Origin: RPQJ01 sp963744735
GTDB lineage: Bacteria > Pseudomonadota > Gammaproteobacteria > Steroidobacterales > Steroidobacteraceae
Assembly (NCBI GenBank): GCA_963744735.1
Contig: CAVUVH010000034.1
Span: 412,195 to 476,194 of the forward strand
Reading direction: 5' to 3'
Length of the DNA stretch: 64,000 nt
The stretch's first letter is position 1. Every line of letters begins with the position of its first letter. Of this stretch, positions 12,223 through 21,370 are shown in pieces. A program made the position numbers and the translations under genes. The notes under the pieces are model-generated. The model had not been told where the DNA came from. It made no database searches and was given only the letters and a program-made list of their open reading frames with translations.

Positions 12223-13952
12223 GTGGCTGACATCTTCGTTTCGTATTCGCGTTCGGACAAGGCCCGGGTGGCGCCGCTGGTGGCGGCGCTGGAGGCCGAG
12301 GGCTGGTCCGTGTGGTGGGATCCGGAGATCACGCCCGGCGAGGAATTCGATGCGCTGATCTCGAAGGAACTGGAGGCGGCCAAGACCCTGGTGGTGGTCT
12401 GGACGCCGGCCTCGGTCGATTCGCGCTGGGTGCGGGGCGAGGCGCGCGATGCGGCCGACCGCGGCGTGCTGGTGCCGGTGCGCTTCGATGGCGCAAAGCT
12501 GCCGATCGATTTCCGCGCCGTGCACACGACCGACCTGGACGGCTGGGCGGAGGACCGCCAGGGCGCGGCGTTCAAGGGGCTGCGCAAGTCGCTCGAGGCC
12601 AAGCTCGGTCCGCCGCGGCCGTCGACGGCGACGCTGCGGGCCGCGGGCAGGAAGGCCGAGGTGTCCGTCTGCGTGCTGCCCTTCGCCAACATGAGCGGCG
12701 ACCCGGAGCAGGAATACTTCTCCGACGGCATCACCGAGGACATCATCACCGACCTGGGCAAGGTGTCCGCGCTGTCGATCGTGGCGCGCAACATGGCGTT
12801 CTCGTTCAAGGGTGCCAAGGGCGGCGTCGGCGAGATCGGCCGGCAGACCAAGGCGGCTTACGTGCTGGCGGGCAGCGTGCGCAAAGCGGGTGCGCGGGTG
12901 CGCATCACTGCGCAACTGGTGAATGCGGCCACTGAAGCGCAGGTCTGGGGCGAGCGCTACGACCGCGACCTCAACGACATCTTCGCGCTGCAGGACGAGA
13001 TCTCGCGCGCGATCGTCGCGGCGCTGAAGCTGACGCTGCTGCCGGAGGAGAAGCGGGCGCTCGAGCAGCGCGCAACCACCAACGTCAAGGCCTACAAGTT
13101 CTACCTGATGGCGCGCCAGTTCAGCGTCATGGGCAACGAGCGGCACCAGGAGATCATCGTCCGCCTGTGCAAGCGCGCGGTGGAGCTCGATCCGTCCTAC
13201 GCCGCGCCGTGGGCGACAATGGCGATCGCGCAGTGGGACATGCACCGGCGCAGCGCCTGCGATGAAGACGGGCAGGAAGCGGCAAACCAGGCGATGCGGC
13301 TCGATCCGCGACTGGCCGACGCGCACGCGGCGCTCGGCGCGGCGCACCAGGGCCAGGGTCGCTACGAAGTCGGGCTTGAAGGCGTGCGAGTCCGCGCTGC
13401 AGCTCGATCCGGGTTCCTACGAAGGCAACCGGATTGCAGGCATGTGCAGCATGGCGCTGCGCCGCTACGACGATGCGATCCGGTATTTCGAGGCGGCCGC
13501 GGCCGTCGTCGACACCGAATTCACCGCGGCGAGCTTCGCTCCGCAGTGCTACGAAGCCAAGGGTGATGTCGCGGGTGCGGCCGTCGGCGTCGAGGCGTGC
13601 GCTGACCCGTATCGAGGCCGTGATTGCGGCCGAGCCGGACCACGGCCGGGCGCTGGGCTACGGGGCGGGCTTGCTTGCGAGCCTTGGGGAAGCCGACCGC
13701 GCCAAGGAATGGATCGAGCGCGGCACTCTGCTCGATCCAGACAACACCATCCTGCACTTCAACTTCGTGTGCGCATTGACGCGCCTGCGGGAGTTCGAGG
13801 CGGCGATCGACCTGTTGTCCAGCGTCATCGAGAAAGGCTCGCAGGGTTGGCTGACCTGGCTCGACAACGACACCGATTTCGATCCCCTGCGCAGCCATCC
13901 GCGCTTCATCGAACTCGTCGCCAATGCCAAAGCCCGCTTCGCGATGTCCTGA
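12223..13952 (+). CDS. TIR - TolB-like - TPR protein (copy 1), frameshifted
   Basis: Three-part cytosolic protein. An N-terminal TIR domain (about residues 1-135) opens with IFVSYSRSD and keeps WVRGE, matching the W-x-x-x-E position of the NADase glutamate in SARM1-like TIRs. A middle TolB/FlgO-like domain follows (VCVLPFANMSGDPEQEYFSDG to FALQDEISRAIVAAL), as in many adenylate-cyclase-associated TPR proteins, then TPR repeats to the end. Shifts near 13380 and 13590 break the repeats; the reading resumes and stops at 13952. Start is GTG 12223. It lies 36 bp before the MttB-family gene on the same strand, so the two are probably co-transcribed. Role unknown: NAD cleavage, scaffolding or signalling are all possible. 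Confidence 0.82.
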
Positions 13953-13956
13953 CCGC

Positions 13957-13973
13957 CGCCTGTCGGGCAGGCG
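13957..13973 (+). other. intercistronic hairpin
   Basis: CGCCTG and CAGGCG form a perfect 6-bp stem around a 5-base loop directly after the stop of the TIR gene. There is no T tract. It may be a weak attenuator or processing site, or chance in GC-rich DNA. Confidence 0.2.
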
Positions 13974-13988
13974 CGACGGCCCCCGGGC

Positions 13989-15531
13989 GTGACCGAAAAC
14001 CTCCGTCCCGTGCGTCGTCGTGGCCCGGCACGCGTGCCGCGCGCCGCCGGGCCGACGCTCGACCCCTTGCCGCGGCTGCAGGTGCCGTGGTCGCCGCTCG
14101 AGGTGCTCAGCGCCGAGCAGGTCGAACGCATCCTGCTGGCGGCGTACCGCGTGCTCGAGGAAGCCGGGCTCGAGATCCGCAGCCCCGAGGCGCGCGCGAT
14201 CTTCCGCCGGGCCGGCGCGCTGGTCGACGACGAGACGCAATGCGTGCGGATCGGGCGCGAGATCGTCGAGGCGCAGCTGGCCCATGCGCCGGAGTCGTTC
14301 GTGCTGCACGCGCGCAACCCCGCGCGCCACCTGCACGTCGGCGGCCGCACGGTCAACTTCGGCCCGGTCAACGGCGCGCCCAACGTCGAGCGATGCCGAG
14401 CGCGGCCGGCGCTTCGGCGACATCGCCGCATTCCGCGACATCCTCAAGCTGACGCACACGCTGGGCGTGCTGCACTGGCAGGGCGGCATCGTGGTCGAGC
14501 CGGTCGACGTGCCGGTGCCGGTGCGGCACCTGGCCACCTACCGCGCGCACATCGAGTGCGCGGACATCGTCTGGGCCGCGCGCGGCGTCGGCGGCGTGCA
14601 GGCCGAGGACGCGATCGCGATGTCGGCCATCGAGCACGGCTGCTCGATCGAGGACCTGGCGGCACGGCCGACGCTGATGACGGTGACCAACGTCAACTCG
14701 CCGCGCCGGGTCGACGAGGAGATCCTCGACAACATCATGATCATGGCGCGGCACGGCCAGTGCGTCGTGATCACGCCGTTCACGCTGATGGGGGCGATGG
14801 CGCCGATCACGCTGGCGGGCGCGCTGGTGCAGCAGACGGCCGAGGCGCTCGGCATCATCGCGTTGTGCCAGCTGGTGCGCCCGGGCGCGCCCTGCGTGAT
14901 GGGCGGCTTCACCTCGAACGTCGACATGCGCACCGGCTCACCCGCGTTCGGCACGCCCGAATACGTGCATGCGGCGCATCGCCACGGCGCAGATCGGCCG
15001 CCGGCTGCGGATCCCGGTGCGCACCAGCGCGGTCAACGCCTCGCCCGCGGTCGACGCGCAGTCCACCTACGAGACGGCGTTCTCGCTGCAGGCCGCGATC
15101 CTGAGCCACAGCCACCTGATCAATCATGCCGCCGGCTGGCTCGAGGGCGGACTGGTGGCCTCGCTCGAGAAGATCGTGGTCGATGCCGAGATGCTGCGCT
15201 GCTGGGCCGAGATCCTGCGGCCGGTGTCGTTCACTGACGACGACCTGGCGGTGGACGCGATCAAGGGCGTCGAGGCCGGCGGTCATTTCTTCGGCGCGCC
15301 GCACACGCTGGCGCGCTTCGAGACGGCGTTCTACCGGCCGCTGCTCTCGGACTGGTCCAATTTCGAGAGCTGGACCGAGGCCGGCGCCCGCGACGCGACC
15401 CAGCGCGCGACCGACGTCTGGAAAAAGCGGCTGGCGGAGTACACGCCGCCGCCGCTCGATCCGGCCGTGCGCGAAGCCATCATCGAGTACGTGGCGCGTC
15501 GCGCGGCGACGCTCGGGCACGAGCGCCGTAA
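13989..15531 (+). CDS. MttB-family (trimethylamine/betaine methyltransferase-like) protein, copy 1, frameshifted
   Basis: Member of the MttB superfamily of corrinoid-linked quaternary and tertiary amine methyltransferases. Recognisable stretches: VERILLAAYRVLEEAGLEI near the start, NVNSPRRVDEEILDN, PFTLMGAMAPITLAGALVQQ, VDMRTGSPAFGTPEYV, and DAQSTYETAFSLQAAIL followed by NHAAGWLEGGL. No in-frame TAG is needed, so it belongs with the pyrrolysine-free homologues such as the glycine betaine enzyme MtgB. Shifts occur near 14390, 14970 and about 15520; the last brings the TAA at 15529 into frame and gives about 514 residues, the family norm. It follows the TIR gene by 36 bp and precedes a PhnD-like gene by 38 bp, so an operon is likely. 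Methyl donor unknown. Confidence 0.85.
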
Positions 15532-15569
15532 CGGCGCGGGATGCGCAGCAGACGATGACCACGGCGATC

Positions 15570-16373
15570 ATGAATGCGCGGATGTACTCGGTGACGCCCG
15601 CGGTCGAGGCGCGTGGCGCGAACTGCTCGCGCACGTCACGGACGAGGCGGGCGTGCCACTCGAGTACGTGCCTACCCCGCGCCGCAGCCGCTGGAGGCAT
15701 CTCTGGGCGCGGCCGGACCTCGGCTGCGTGTTCATGTGCGGCTATCCGGTGGCGCTGCAGCTGGCCGCCGTCGTGCCGATCGCCGCGCCGATGCCGGCGG
15801 CGCCGTGGGCGGCCGGCCGGCCGCTGTATCGTTCGCGACCTGATCGTGCGCGCGGAGTCGCCGTACGCGCACGCTCGAGGACACGTTCGGCGGCCGCGCC
15901 GGCTGGACGGTCGAGCATTCGCATTCCGGGCTTCAATGCCTTCCGCCATCACCTGCTGCAGTACCGCACGGCAGCGCGGCCGCAGCTGTACCGCGAGATG
16001 GTGCCGAACCTCGTCACGGCGCGCGCCATCCTCGACGCGGTGCGCGAGGGCCGCATCGACGTCGGCCCGCTCGATGCCTACTGGCACCTGCTGGTCGCGA
16101 AGCACGCGCCGGCGCTGGTCGAGGGCGTGCGGGTGCTCGAGTCGACCGACACCGCGACGCTGCCGGCGTTCGTGGCGGCCGCGTCGACGCCGGCGACCAC
16201 GGTCGACGCGCTGCGGGCGGCGTTCGCTGGTGCGGCCGCGCAGCCGTGGTTCGGCGAGCTGGCGGATGCGCTGCTGATCGACGGTTTCGCGGCGGTCGAT
16301 GCCGCGGACTACGCCCGCACCCTGGAGTGGGATCGGCAGGGCGCGGGCGGCGGGCTACCCCAGGCCGGCGTGA
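15570..16373 (+). CDS. PhnD-like phosphate/phosphonate-type ABC substrate-binding protein, frameshifted
   Basis: Periplasmic-binding-protein fold of the phosphate/phosphite/phosphonate (PhnD, COG3221) group. Frame-corrected text includes LGCVFMCGYPVALQ, then after shifts at about 15840-15910 GWTVEHSHSGFNAFRHHLL, followed by MVPNLVTARAILDAVREGRIDVGPLDAYW, which is the characteristic ligand-binding order of the family. I chose ATG 15570 and the stop at 16373 (one further shift), giving about 268 residues; the uncorrected frame runs to 16462. No clear signal peptide is seen and no permease or ATPase accompanies it. Position after the MttB gene suggests it senses or delivers that enzyme's substrate, but this is inference. 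Confidence 0.75.
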
Positions 16374-16399
16374 AGCCGCGGCCGGGGCGCATTGCGCCG

Positions 16400-17364
16400 T
16401 CACTCGCGCTCGCGGCAGCGGAGCCCGGCCGAGCGGATGCTGCGGCTGGTCGTGCAGCGTGAACAGGAACCGTCGCGCCACGTCGAAGTACGTCGCGTAC
16501 ACCTGGTGGCCGTTCTGCGCGGCCAACTGCTCGCGCCGCACACGGTACCGCGCGTTGTAGCGGTACCAGGGCAGCCCGGGCTCGGCGTGGTGCAGCGCGT
16601 GCAGGTTGTTGTAGAGGAACAGCGGCCCGAGGATCCTCGAGCCCTCGACGGTCGTTGTGCGCTCCGGCACCTGGGCGCGCGCGCGGTGCTCGGCGAACGA
16701 ACGCACCAGCAGCAGCGCCGTTGCCCGGGATGACCATCCCCAGCACGTACACCCACAACGGGATGCCGCAGGCGACCGTGACCCAGTAGACGACCGGCAC
16801 GCACAGCAGCAGGTGCAACAGCCACGCGCTGCGCACGCCCGGGTTCGCCGCGCACGGCGGCGCGTGCCTCGTGCGCCCAGAAATGCCCGATCCGCCACCA
16901 CGAGCCGATCAGCATGCGGCCCGGCCAGCGTCAGCTGCAGCTCGATCATGCGGCGCTGGAACGCCGACAGCTCCTGCCAGGCCTGCGGCGTCCAGTAGCT
17001 GGATTCCGGGTCGTCGAGGGGTCGGTCAGGCGGAGTTGTCGTGATGCACCAGGTGCAGCACGCGGAAGCGGTCATAGGGAATCCACAGCGACAGCGGCCA
17101 CATGCCGAACAGGCGGTTGACCGCGACCGACCGCGTCGGGTGGCCGTGCAGGATCTCGTGCTGCAGCGAACTGTGCAGCGTGAGCAGCACGGCGGTGCAC
17201 GGCACGATCAGCCAGGACGGCCACTCGCCGTATGCGGGACGTCAGCAACAGCCAGCCGCCATAGACGAAAAGACTCAATGCGACGGTCGGCCACTCGACG
17301 GCAGGGATTGCCGCGTGGCCTGGCGCGGGTCGGCATCGGCGACGGCAAGGTCGGTGGCGCTCAT
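16400..17364 (-). CDS. fatty acid desaturase-family membrane protein, frameshifted
   Basis: Membrane di-iron oxygenase with the three histidine boxes in order: QHEILHGH (about 17150), LHLVHHD (about 17045) and NNLHALHHAEPG (about 16600), plus hydrophobic helices such as VALSLFVYGGWLLL. Start ATG 17364 (MSATDLAVADADPRQ). Shifts near 17300, 17225, 17025, 16905-16860 and 16725 break the frame; the C-terminal end at about 16400 is approximate. About 320 residues, normal for soluble-electron-donor desaturases. It converges on the PhnD-like gene. Fatty acyl chains, alkanes or a methylated-amine lipid are all possible substrates. Confidence 0.75.
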
Positions 17365-17437
17365 CGGTCCATCGAGGCGGGCCGGAAACGGCTGCGCGAA
17401 TCTTAGCAAAGCGCGCGGCGTCGCGAGGGGAGGGCAT

Positions 17438-18175
17438 TCAGGTCCTTGCGGCCGGTACCAGACGGCTTTCCAGCACCCGCATCGCGTCGTACAGCAGGAT
17501 CGCCATCAGCCCGGTCACGAGACCGCCCTGCAGCACGAAGGCAGTGTTGTTCGACAGCAGCCCGGCGATGATCACCTCGCCCAGTCCCCTGGCCGCCACC
17601 GTCGAGCCGATCGTGGCCGTGCCGACGCTGATCACCAGCGACAGGCGCACGCCCTCCAGGATCAGCGGCAGGGCCAGCGGCAGCTCCACCTGCCGCAGGC
17701 GCTCGCCCGGGCTCATGCCCATGCCGTCGGCGGCTTCGCGCACCGGCTGCGGCACGCTCTCCAGCCCGGCGATCGTGTTCTCGAAGATCGGCAACAGGCC
17801 GTAGGCGAACAGCGCGATCAGGGTCGGCAGTTGCCCGAACCCGACCAGCGGCACGGCCACGGCCAGTACGGCCACGGGCGGGAACGTCTGCCCGATGTTG
17901 ACCAGCGTGCGGGACAGCGGCAGGAACGCGGCGCCGGCCGGGCGGGTCACGAAGATGCCGAGCGCCACGGCGACGACGGTGCTGGCCAGTGCCGCCGCCA
18001 GCACCGTGGCCAGGTGCCACGCCGCCAGCAGCGGCAGGCTGCCCTGGTCATAGATGGCGGGCGCGCCGTACTCGTTCAGCGGCGCAAACAGCGGTGCGAA
18101 CGCCTGCGGCAGCAGCAGGAACGCGAGCAGGGCTGCGAACAGCGCCAGCCGCAGCACGAGTCCCATGCGGCTCAC
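17438..18175 (-). CDS. yehW: betaine-type ABC transporter permease (YehW-like)
   Basis: Inner-membrane permease of the osmoprotectant (OpuCB/YehW) class. Hydrophobic helices start with LVLRLALFAALLAFLLL; the binding-protein-dependent EAA-type loop is visible as VREAADGMGMSPGERLRQVE followed by LPLALPLILEGVRL. Start GTG 18175 gives a 4-bp GTGA overlap with the stop of the ATPase gene; ATG 18166 is the alternative. Intact, 245 residues, the usual size. Last gene of a four-gene operon with OsmF-like binding protein, YehY-like permease and ATPase in the E. coli osmF-yehYXW order. Confidence 0.88.
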   Translation of the reverse strand: MSRMGLVLRLALFAALLAFLLLPQAFAPLFAPLNEYGAPAIYDQGSLPLLAAWHLATVLAAALASTVVAVALGIFVTRPAGAAFLPLSRTLVNIGQTFPPVAVLAVAVPLVGFGQLPTLIALFAYGLLPIFENTIAGLESVPQPVREAADGMGMSPGERLRQVELPLALPLILEGVRLSLVISVGTATIGSTVAARGLGEVIIAGLLSNNTAFVLQGGLVTGLMAILLYDAMRVLESRLVPAART

Positions 18176-19117
18176 GGCGCGCGCCGGCCGTGCGCCAGGA
18201 TCGAGTCGAGCGTCAGCCGGCCGAGCGTCTGGCCCTGCTCGCCAGCGACCCGCGCCGCCGTCGCGCCGCGCCAGACCAGCTCCGCCAGCGCCTCGCGCAG
18301 CGTGGCCGTTGCCGGCACGGTCGGGTCGTCGTCGCCCGGCGCCTCGGCCGCCGCCGCCTCGCCCGCGGTCGTCAGCGACAGCAGCTTCAGCGCCCGATCC
18401 GCGCTGCCGGTCAGCTGCGACACGAACGGGTCGGCCGGGCGCGTGAGCAGCACCTCCGGCCGGTCGTACTGCAGCAGCCGTCCGCCGCTCATGACGCCGA
18501 CCCGGTCGCCGAGCCGGAACGCCTCGTCCATGTCGTGCGTGACCAGGATGATGGTGGTGCCGAAGCGGCGCTGGATGTCGAGCAGGTCGTCCTGCGCCTT
18601 CAGCCGGATGATCGGATCGAGCGCGCCGAACGGCTCGTCCATCAGCAGCACGTTCGGCTCCGCCGCCAGCGCGCGCGCGACGCCCACGCGCTGCTGCTGG
18701 CCGCCCGACAGCTCGTGCGGGTACTTGCCGGCGTACGCCGCCGGCTCGAGCTGGAAGACGGCGAGCAGCTCTGCCACGCGCTGCTGCACACGCGCCTCCG
18801 GCCAGCCCAGCAGCCGCGGCACGGTCGCGATGTTGTCGGCGACCGTGCGGTGCGGAAACAGGCCGAGGCCCTGGATCGCGTAGCCGATCTGCCGCCGCAG
18901 CAGGTGCGGCGGCTCGCCTGGCGGTGTCGACGCCGTCGATCAGCACGCGACCGGAGCTCGGCTCGACCAGCCGGTTGATCATGCGCAGCACCGTCGACTT
19001 GCCCGAGCCCGAGGTGCCGACGATCGTGGTGATGGTGCGGGGTTCGATCACCATCGACACGTCGTCGACCACGGTCGTGGCCGCATAGCGCTTGCACAGT
19101 CGCTCGAGCTGGATCAT
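18172..19117 (-). CDS. yehX: betaine-type ABC transporter ATPase (YehX-like), one frameshift
   Basis: ATP-binding subunit that energises import of a quaternary amine such as glycine betaine. Walker A GTSGSGKST, signature LSGGQQQRVGVARALA, Walker B NVLLMDEPFGALDP and the switch histidine in LVTHDMDEAF are all present. A C-terminal tail of about 90 residues (LREALAELVWRGATAARV and beyond) resembles the CBS-type regulatory tail of OpuA/OpuC ATPases. One shift near 18915 separates the Walker A part from the rest. ATGA overlap with the upstream permease at 19114-19117 and GTGA overlap with the downstream one suggest translational coupling. Confidence 0.88.
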
Positions 19118-20283
19118 CGCGGCACCTTGCGGGTGAGGTCAGTGACGGCATCGAGCAGCACCGAGGCCGAGAAGGCGAGCACGACCGTGGGGATGGCGCC
19201 GAGCAGGACGAGATCGATGGCCGTCTGCCCGATGCCCTGGAAGACGAATGCGCCGAGACCGCCGCCGCCGATCAGCGCGGCGATCGTGACCAGGCCGATG
19301 TTCTGCACCAGCACGATGCGGATGCCGGTCAGGATGGTCGGCAGCGCGAGCGGCAGTTCGACCTGGCGCAGGACCTGGCTGCCGGTCAGCCCCATGCCGC
19401 GGGCCGCGTCGACGGCGGCCGGCGACACGCGCGACAGGCCGACCACGACATTGCCGACGATCGGCAGCAGCGAATACAGGAACAGCGCCACCACCGCCGG
19501 GGCCGCACCGATGCCGCTGACGCCGAGCGCCGCGAGCGCCGGGAACGCCGCGGCCAGTGCGGCGAGCGGCGCCATCAGGATGCCGAACAGCGCGATCGAA
19601 GGCACCGTCTGCACGAAGTTCAGCGCACCCAGCACCGCCGCCTTGAGCCGCGGCACGCGGTGACAGAGCACGCCGAGCGGCAGTGCCACCAGCAGGGCCG
19701 CCGCGAGCGAGCCGAGCGCGAGCGCCAGGTGCCGGTGAATCTCCTGCGCGAAACGCGTCGCGTTGACGGCGTACTCGCGCATGATCGAGAGCTGGTCGAA
19801 CCAGCCGCTGCCGAGCGCGGCCAGCGCGACGGCCAGGCATGCGACGAGCCAGGCCACGCGTTGCACGGGGCCCGGGCGCAGCCGGGTCAGCGCGTCGGTC
19901 GCGAGCAGGCCGAGCGCGACCAGCACGATCCAGAAGGCGCCGCCCGGCGCGATGCGGTAGACCCGGTTGCCGTCTGGGGTCAGGGCATCGGCTGCCGCGC
20001 CGACGGCGAGGCACAGCGCGCCGATGCCGGCGAACGCGGCGAGCAGCCGCAGGCGCGGACGATCGACGCACATGCCCACGACCGCGGCGAGCGCGAGCGC
20101 CGCATAAAGGGACCACGCCGCCCACGCGGGCAGCACGTCGAACAGCGCGCGCGGCTCTCCCGGCATGATCCGGTTGGCCTTGAACACGACCAGGGGCAGG
20201 GTGGCGAGCGCGAGGCTGCCCACGGTCGCAAGCAAAGCGCCGAGCGGGTCGATGCGGCTGCGCGGCAGGGCCACGGCAGTCAT
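19114..20283 (-). CDS. yehY: betaine-type ABC transporter permease, long form (YehY-like)
   Basis: Permease of 389 residues, larger than the YehW-like partner because of an N-terminal block of extra membrane helices (residues about 15-160). This matches E. coli YehY, which is similarly long. The C-terminal 220 residues carry the permease core with VDAARGMGLTGSQVLRQVE followed by LPLALPTILTGIRIVLVQ. Intact. Start and stop both overlap neighbours by ATGA tetranucleotides. Together with the other three genes it should form a complete importer. Confidence 0.88.
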   Translation of the reverse strand: MTAVALPRSRIDPLGALLATVGSLALATLPLVVFKANRIMPGEPRALFDVLPAWAAWSLYAALALAAVVGMCVDRPRLRLLAAFAGIGALCLAVGAAADALTPDGNRVYRIAPGGAFWIVLVALGLLATDALTRLRPGPVQRVAWLVACLAVALAALGSGWFDQLSIMREYAVNATRFAQEIHRHLALALGSLAAALLVALPLGVLCHRVPRLKAAVLGALNFVQTVPSIALFGILMAPLAALAAAFPALAALGVSGIGAAPAVVALFLYSLLPIVGNVVVGLSRVSPAAVDAARGMGLTGSQVLRQVELPLALPTILTGIRIVLVQNIGLVTIAALIGGGGLGAFVFQGIGQTAIDLVLLGAIPTVVLAFSASVLLDAVTDLTRKVPR

Positions 20284-21212
20284 CGGCTGCCGGTCGCCGC
20301 GCGCAGCAGGCCGCGTGCGCGCAGGTGGTCGCCGGCCACCTCGGCCGCGGACTCGCCGTCGATCTGCATGCGTGCGTTGAGTGCCTGCAGCGTGCGCGTG
20401 TCGAGACCCTGCATCAGCTCGCGCACGATGCCCTTGATCGCGGGGTGCTCATGCAGCACCTGCTCGCGGATGATCGGCACCGGGGCGTAGACCGGCTGGT
20501 CGCGTCGGTCGTCCTCCAGCAGGACCAGCCTGGCCGCGGCGATGCCGCCGTCGGTGCCGTAGACCATCGCCGTGTTGATGCCGTTGGTGCGCGCGGCCGC
20601 TGCTCCGATCGTGGCGGCCGTCTCGCCGCCCGCGAGCACGATCTTCTGCCGCGGCTCGAGGTGGAAGCCGTAGGTCTGCTCGAGCGAGCGCAGCGTGCCG
20701 GCGTTGGCGAACTCGGCGGAGCAGGCCAGCCGGGCCTTGCCGCCGTCGCGGACCCAGCGCGCGAAGTCGCTCATGGTCGCGAGCCGGTGCTCGGCAGCGA
20801 CGTCCTGCCGCACGGCGAGCGCCCACGAATTGCTGGCCGGCGCCGGCGCCAGCCAGACGATGCGGTTCGCCGCGTAGTCCAGCTGCGCGCCCAGTTCGTA
20901 GCCGCGCTGCAGGTCCTTCCAGGCGGGGTCGCCGGCGCGGTTGAAGAAGAAGCCCGCGTTGCCCGTGTACTCGACATAGAGGTCGATCTCGCCCGCCAGC
21001 AGCGCCTTGCGCACCACCGGCGTGGCGCCGAGCGTCAGCCGGTTGGCCGTCGGGATGCCGTGCGCCTCGAGCAGCTGGCGGATCATCTCGCCGATCATCG
21101 CGGACTCGCTCGACAGCTTGGACGACACGACGACCGGAGCCGCGGCCGACGCGACCGGAATGGCGCCCAGCCAGGCGGCCGCCAATGCCAGTGTCCGCAG
21201 GATCTGCCGCAA
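20280..21212 (-). CDS. osmF: osmoprotectant-binding protein (OsmF/YehZ-like)
   Basis: Periplasmic binding protein of the glycine betaine/choline (OpuAC, OsmF) family. Residues 1-24 are a Sec signal (LALAAAWLGAIPVASA). The mature start VVVSSKLSSESAMIGEMI and the motif EIDLYVEYTGNAG are diagnostic of this family. Intact at 310 residues. First gene of the minus-strand operon; the 158-bp region to the divergent dehydrogenase gene should hold promoters for both. Ligand could be glycine betaine, choline, proline betaine or similar; E. coli OsmF has low betaine affinity, so the ligand should not be assumed. Confidence 0.88.
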   Translation of the reverse strand: MRQILRTLALAAAWLGAIPVASAAAPVVVSSKLSSESAMIGEMIRQLLEAHGIPTANRLTLGATPVVRKALLAGEIDLYVEYTGNAGFFFNRAGDPAWKDLQRGYELGAQLDYAANRIVWLAPAPASNSWALAVRQDVAAEHRLATMSDFARWVRDGGKARLACSAEFANAGTLRSLEQTYGFHLEPRQKIVLAGGETAATIGAAAARTNGINTAMVYGTDGGIAAARLVLLEDDRRDQPVYAPVPIIREQVLHEHPAIKGIVRELMQGLDTRTLQALNARMQIDGESAAEVAGDHLRARGLLRAATGSR

Positions 21213-21370
21213 GCCGCCTCCGTTGCGCGAGCCGCATACGCGCGAGTGGCACGGTGTCGGGCCGTGCGCGCCTCGTCAAGCCTTTCCTCGCCGGGCACGC
21301 CGCCGCCGTCCCGGCTTGTCATCCGCGGGCGGTCATGCTCCCATCCGGCGTCCACCGGGAGACACCCAGA
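21213..21370. promoter_or_regulatory. divergent intergenic region osmF / dimethylglycine dehydrogenase-like gene
   Basis: 158 bp between two divergent starts. The dehydrogenase ATG is preceded by CACCGGGAG about 12 bases upstream, a loose ribosome binding site. No convincing -35/-10 pair or operator was found. Shared placement suggests joint control of uptake and oxidation of the same compound class. Confidence 0.35.

Noticed and set aside
12223..13952. TIR-based antiphage defence system
   Set aside because: No sensor, effector partner or other defence gene is adjacent, and the TolB-like/TPR architecture is common outside defence islands; kept only as a TIR-TPR protein of unknown role.
17102..18978. 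Long plus-strand frames opposite the permease and ATPase genes
   Set aside because: Shadow frames; the minus strand has Walker A/B and permease loops with coupled overlaps.
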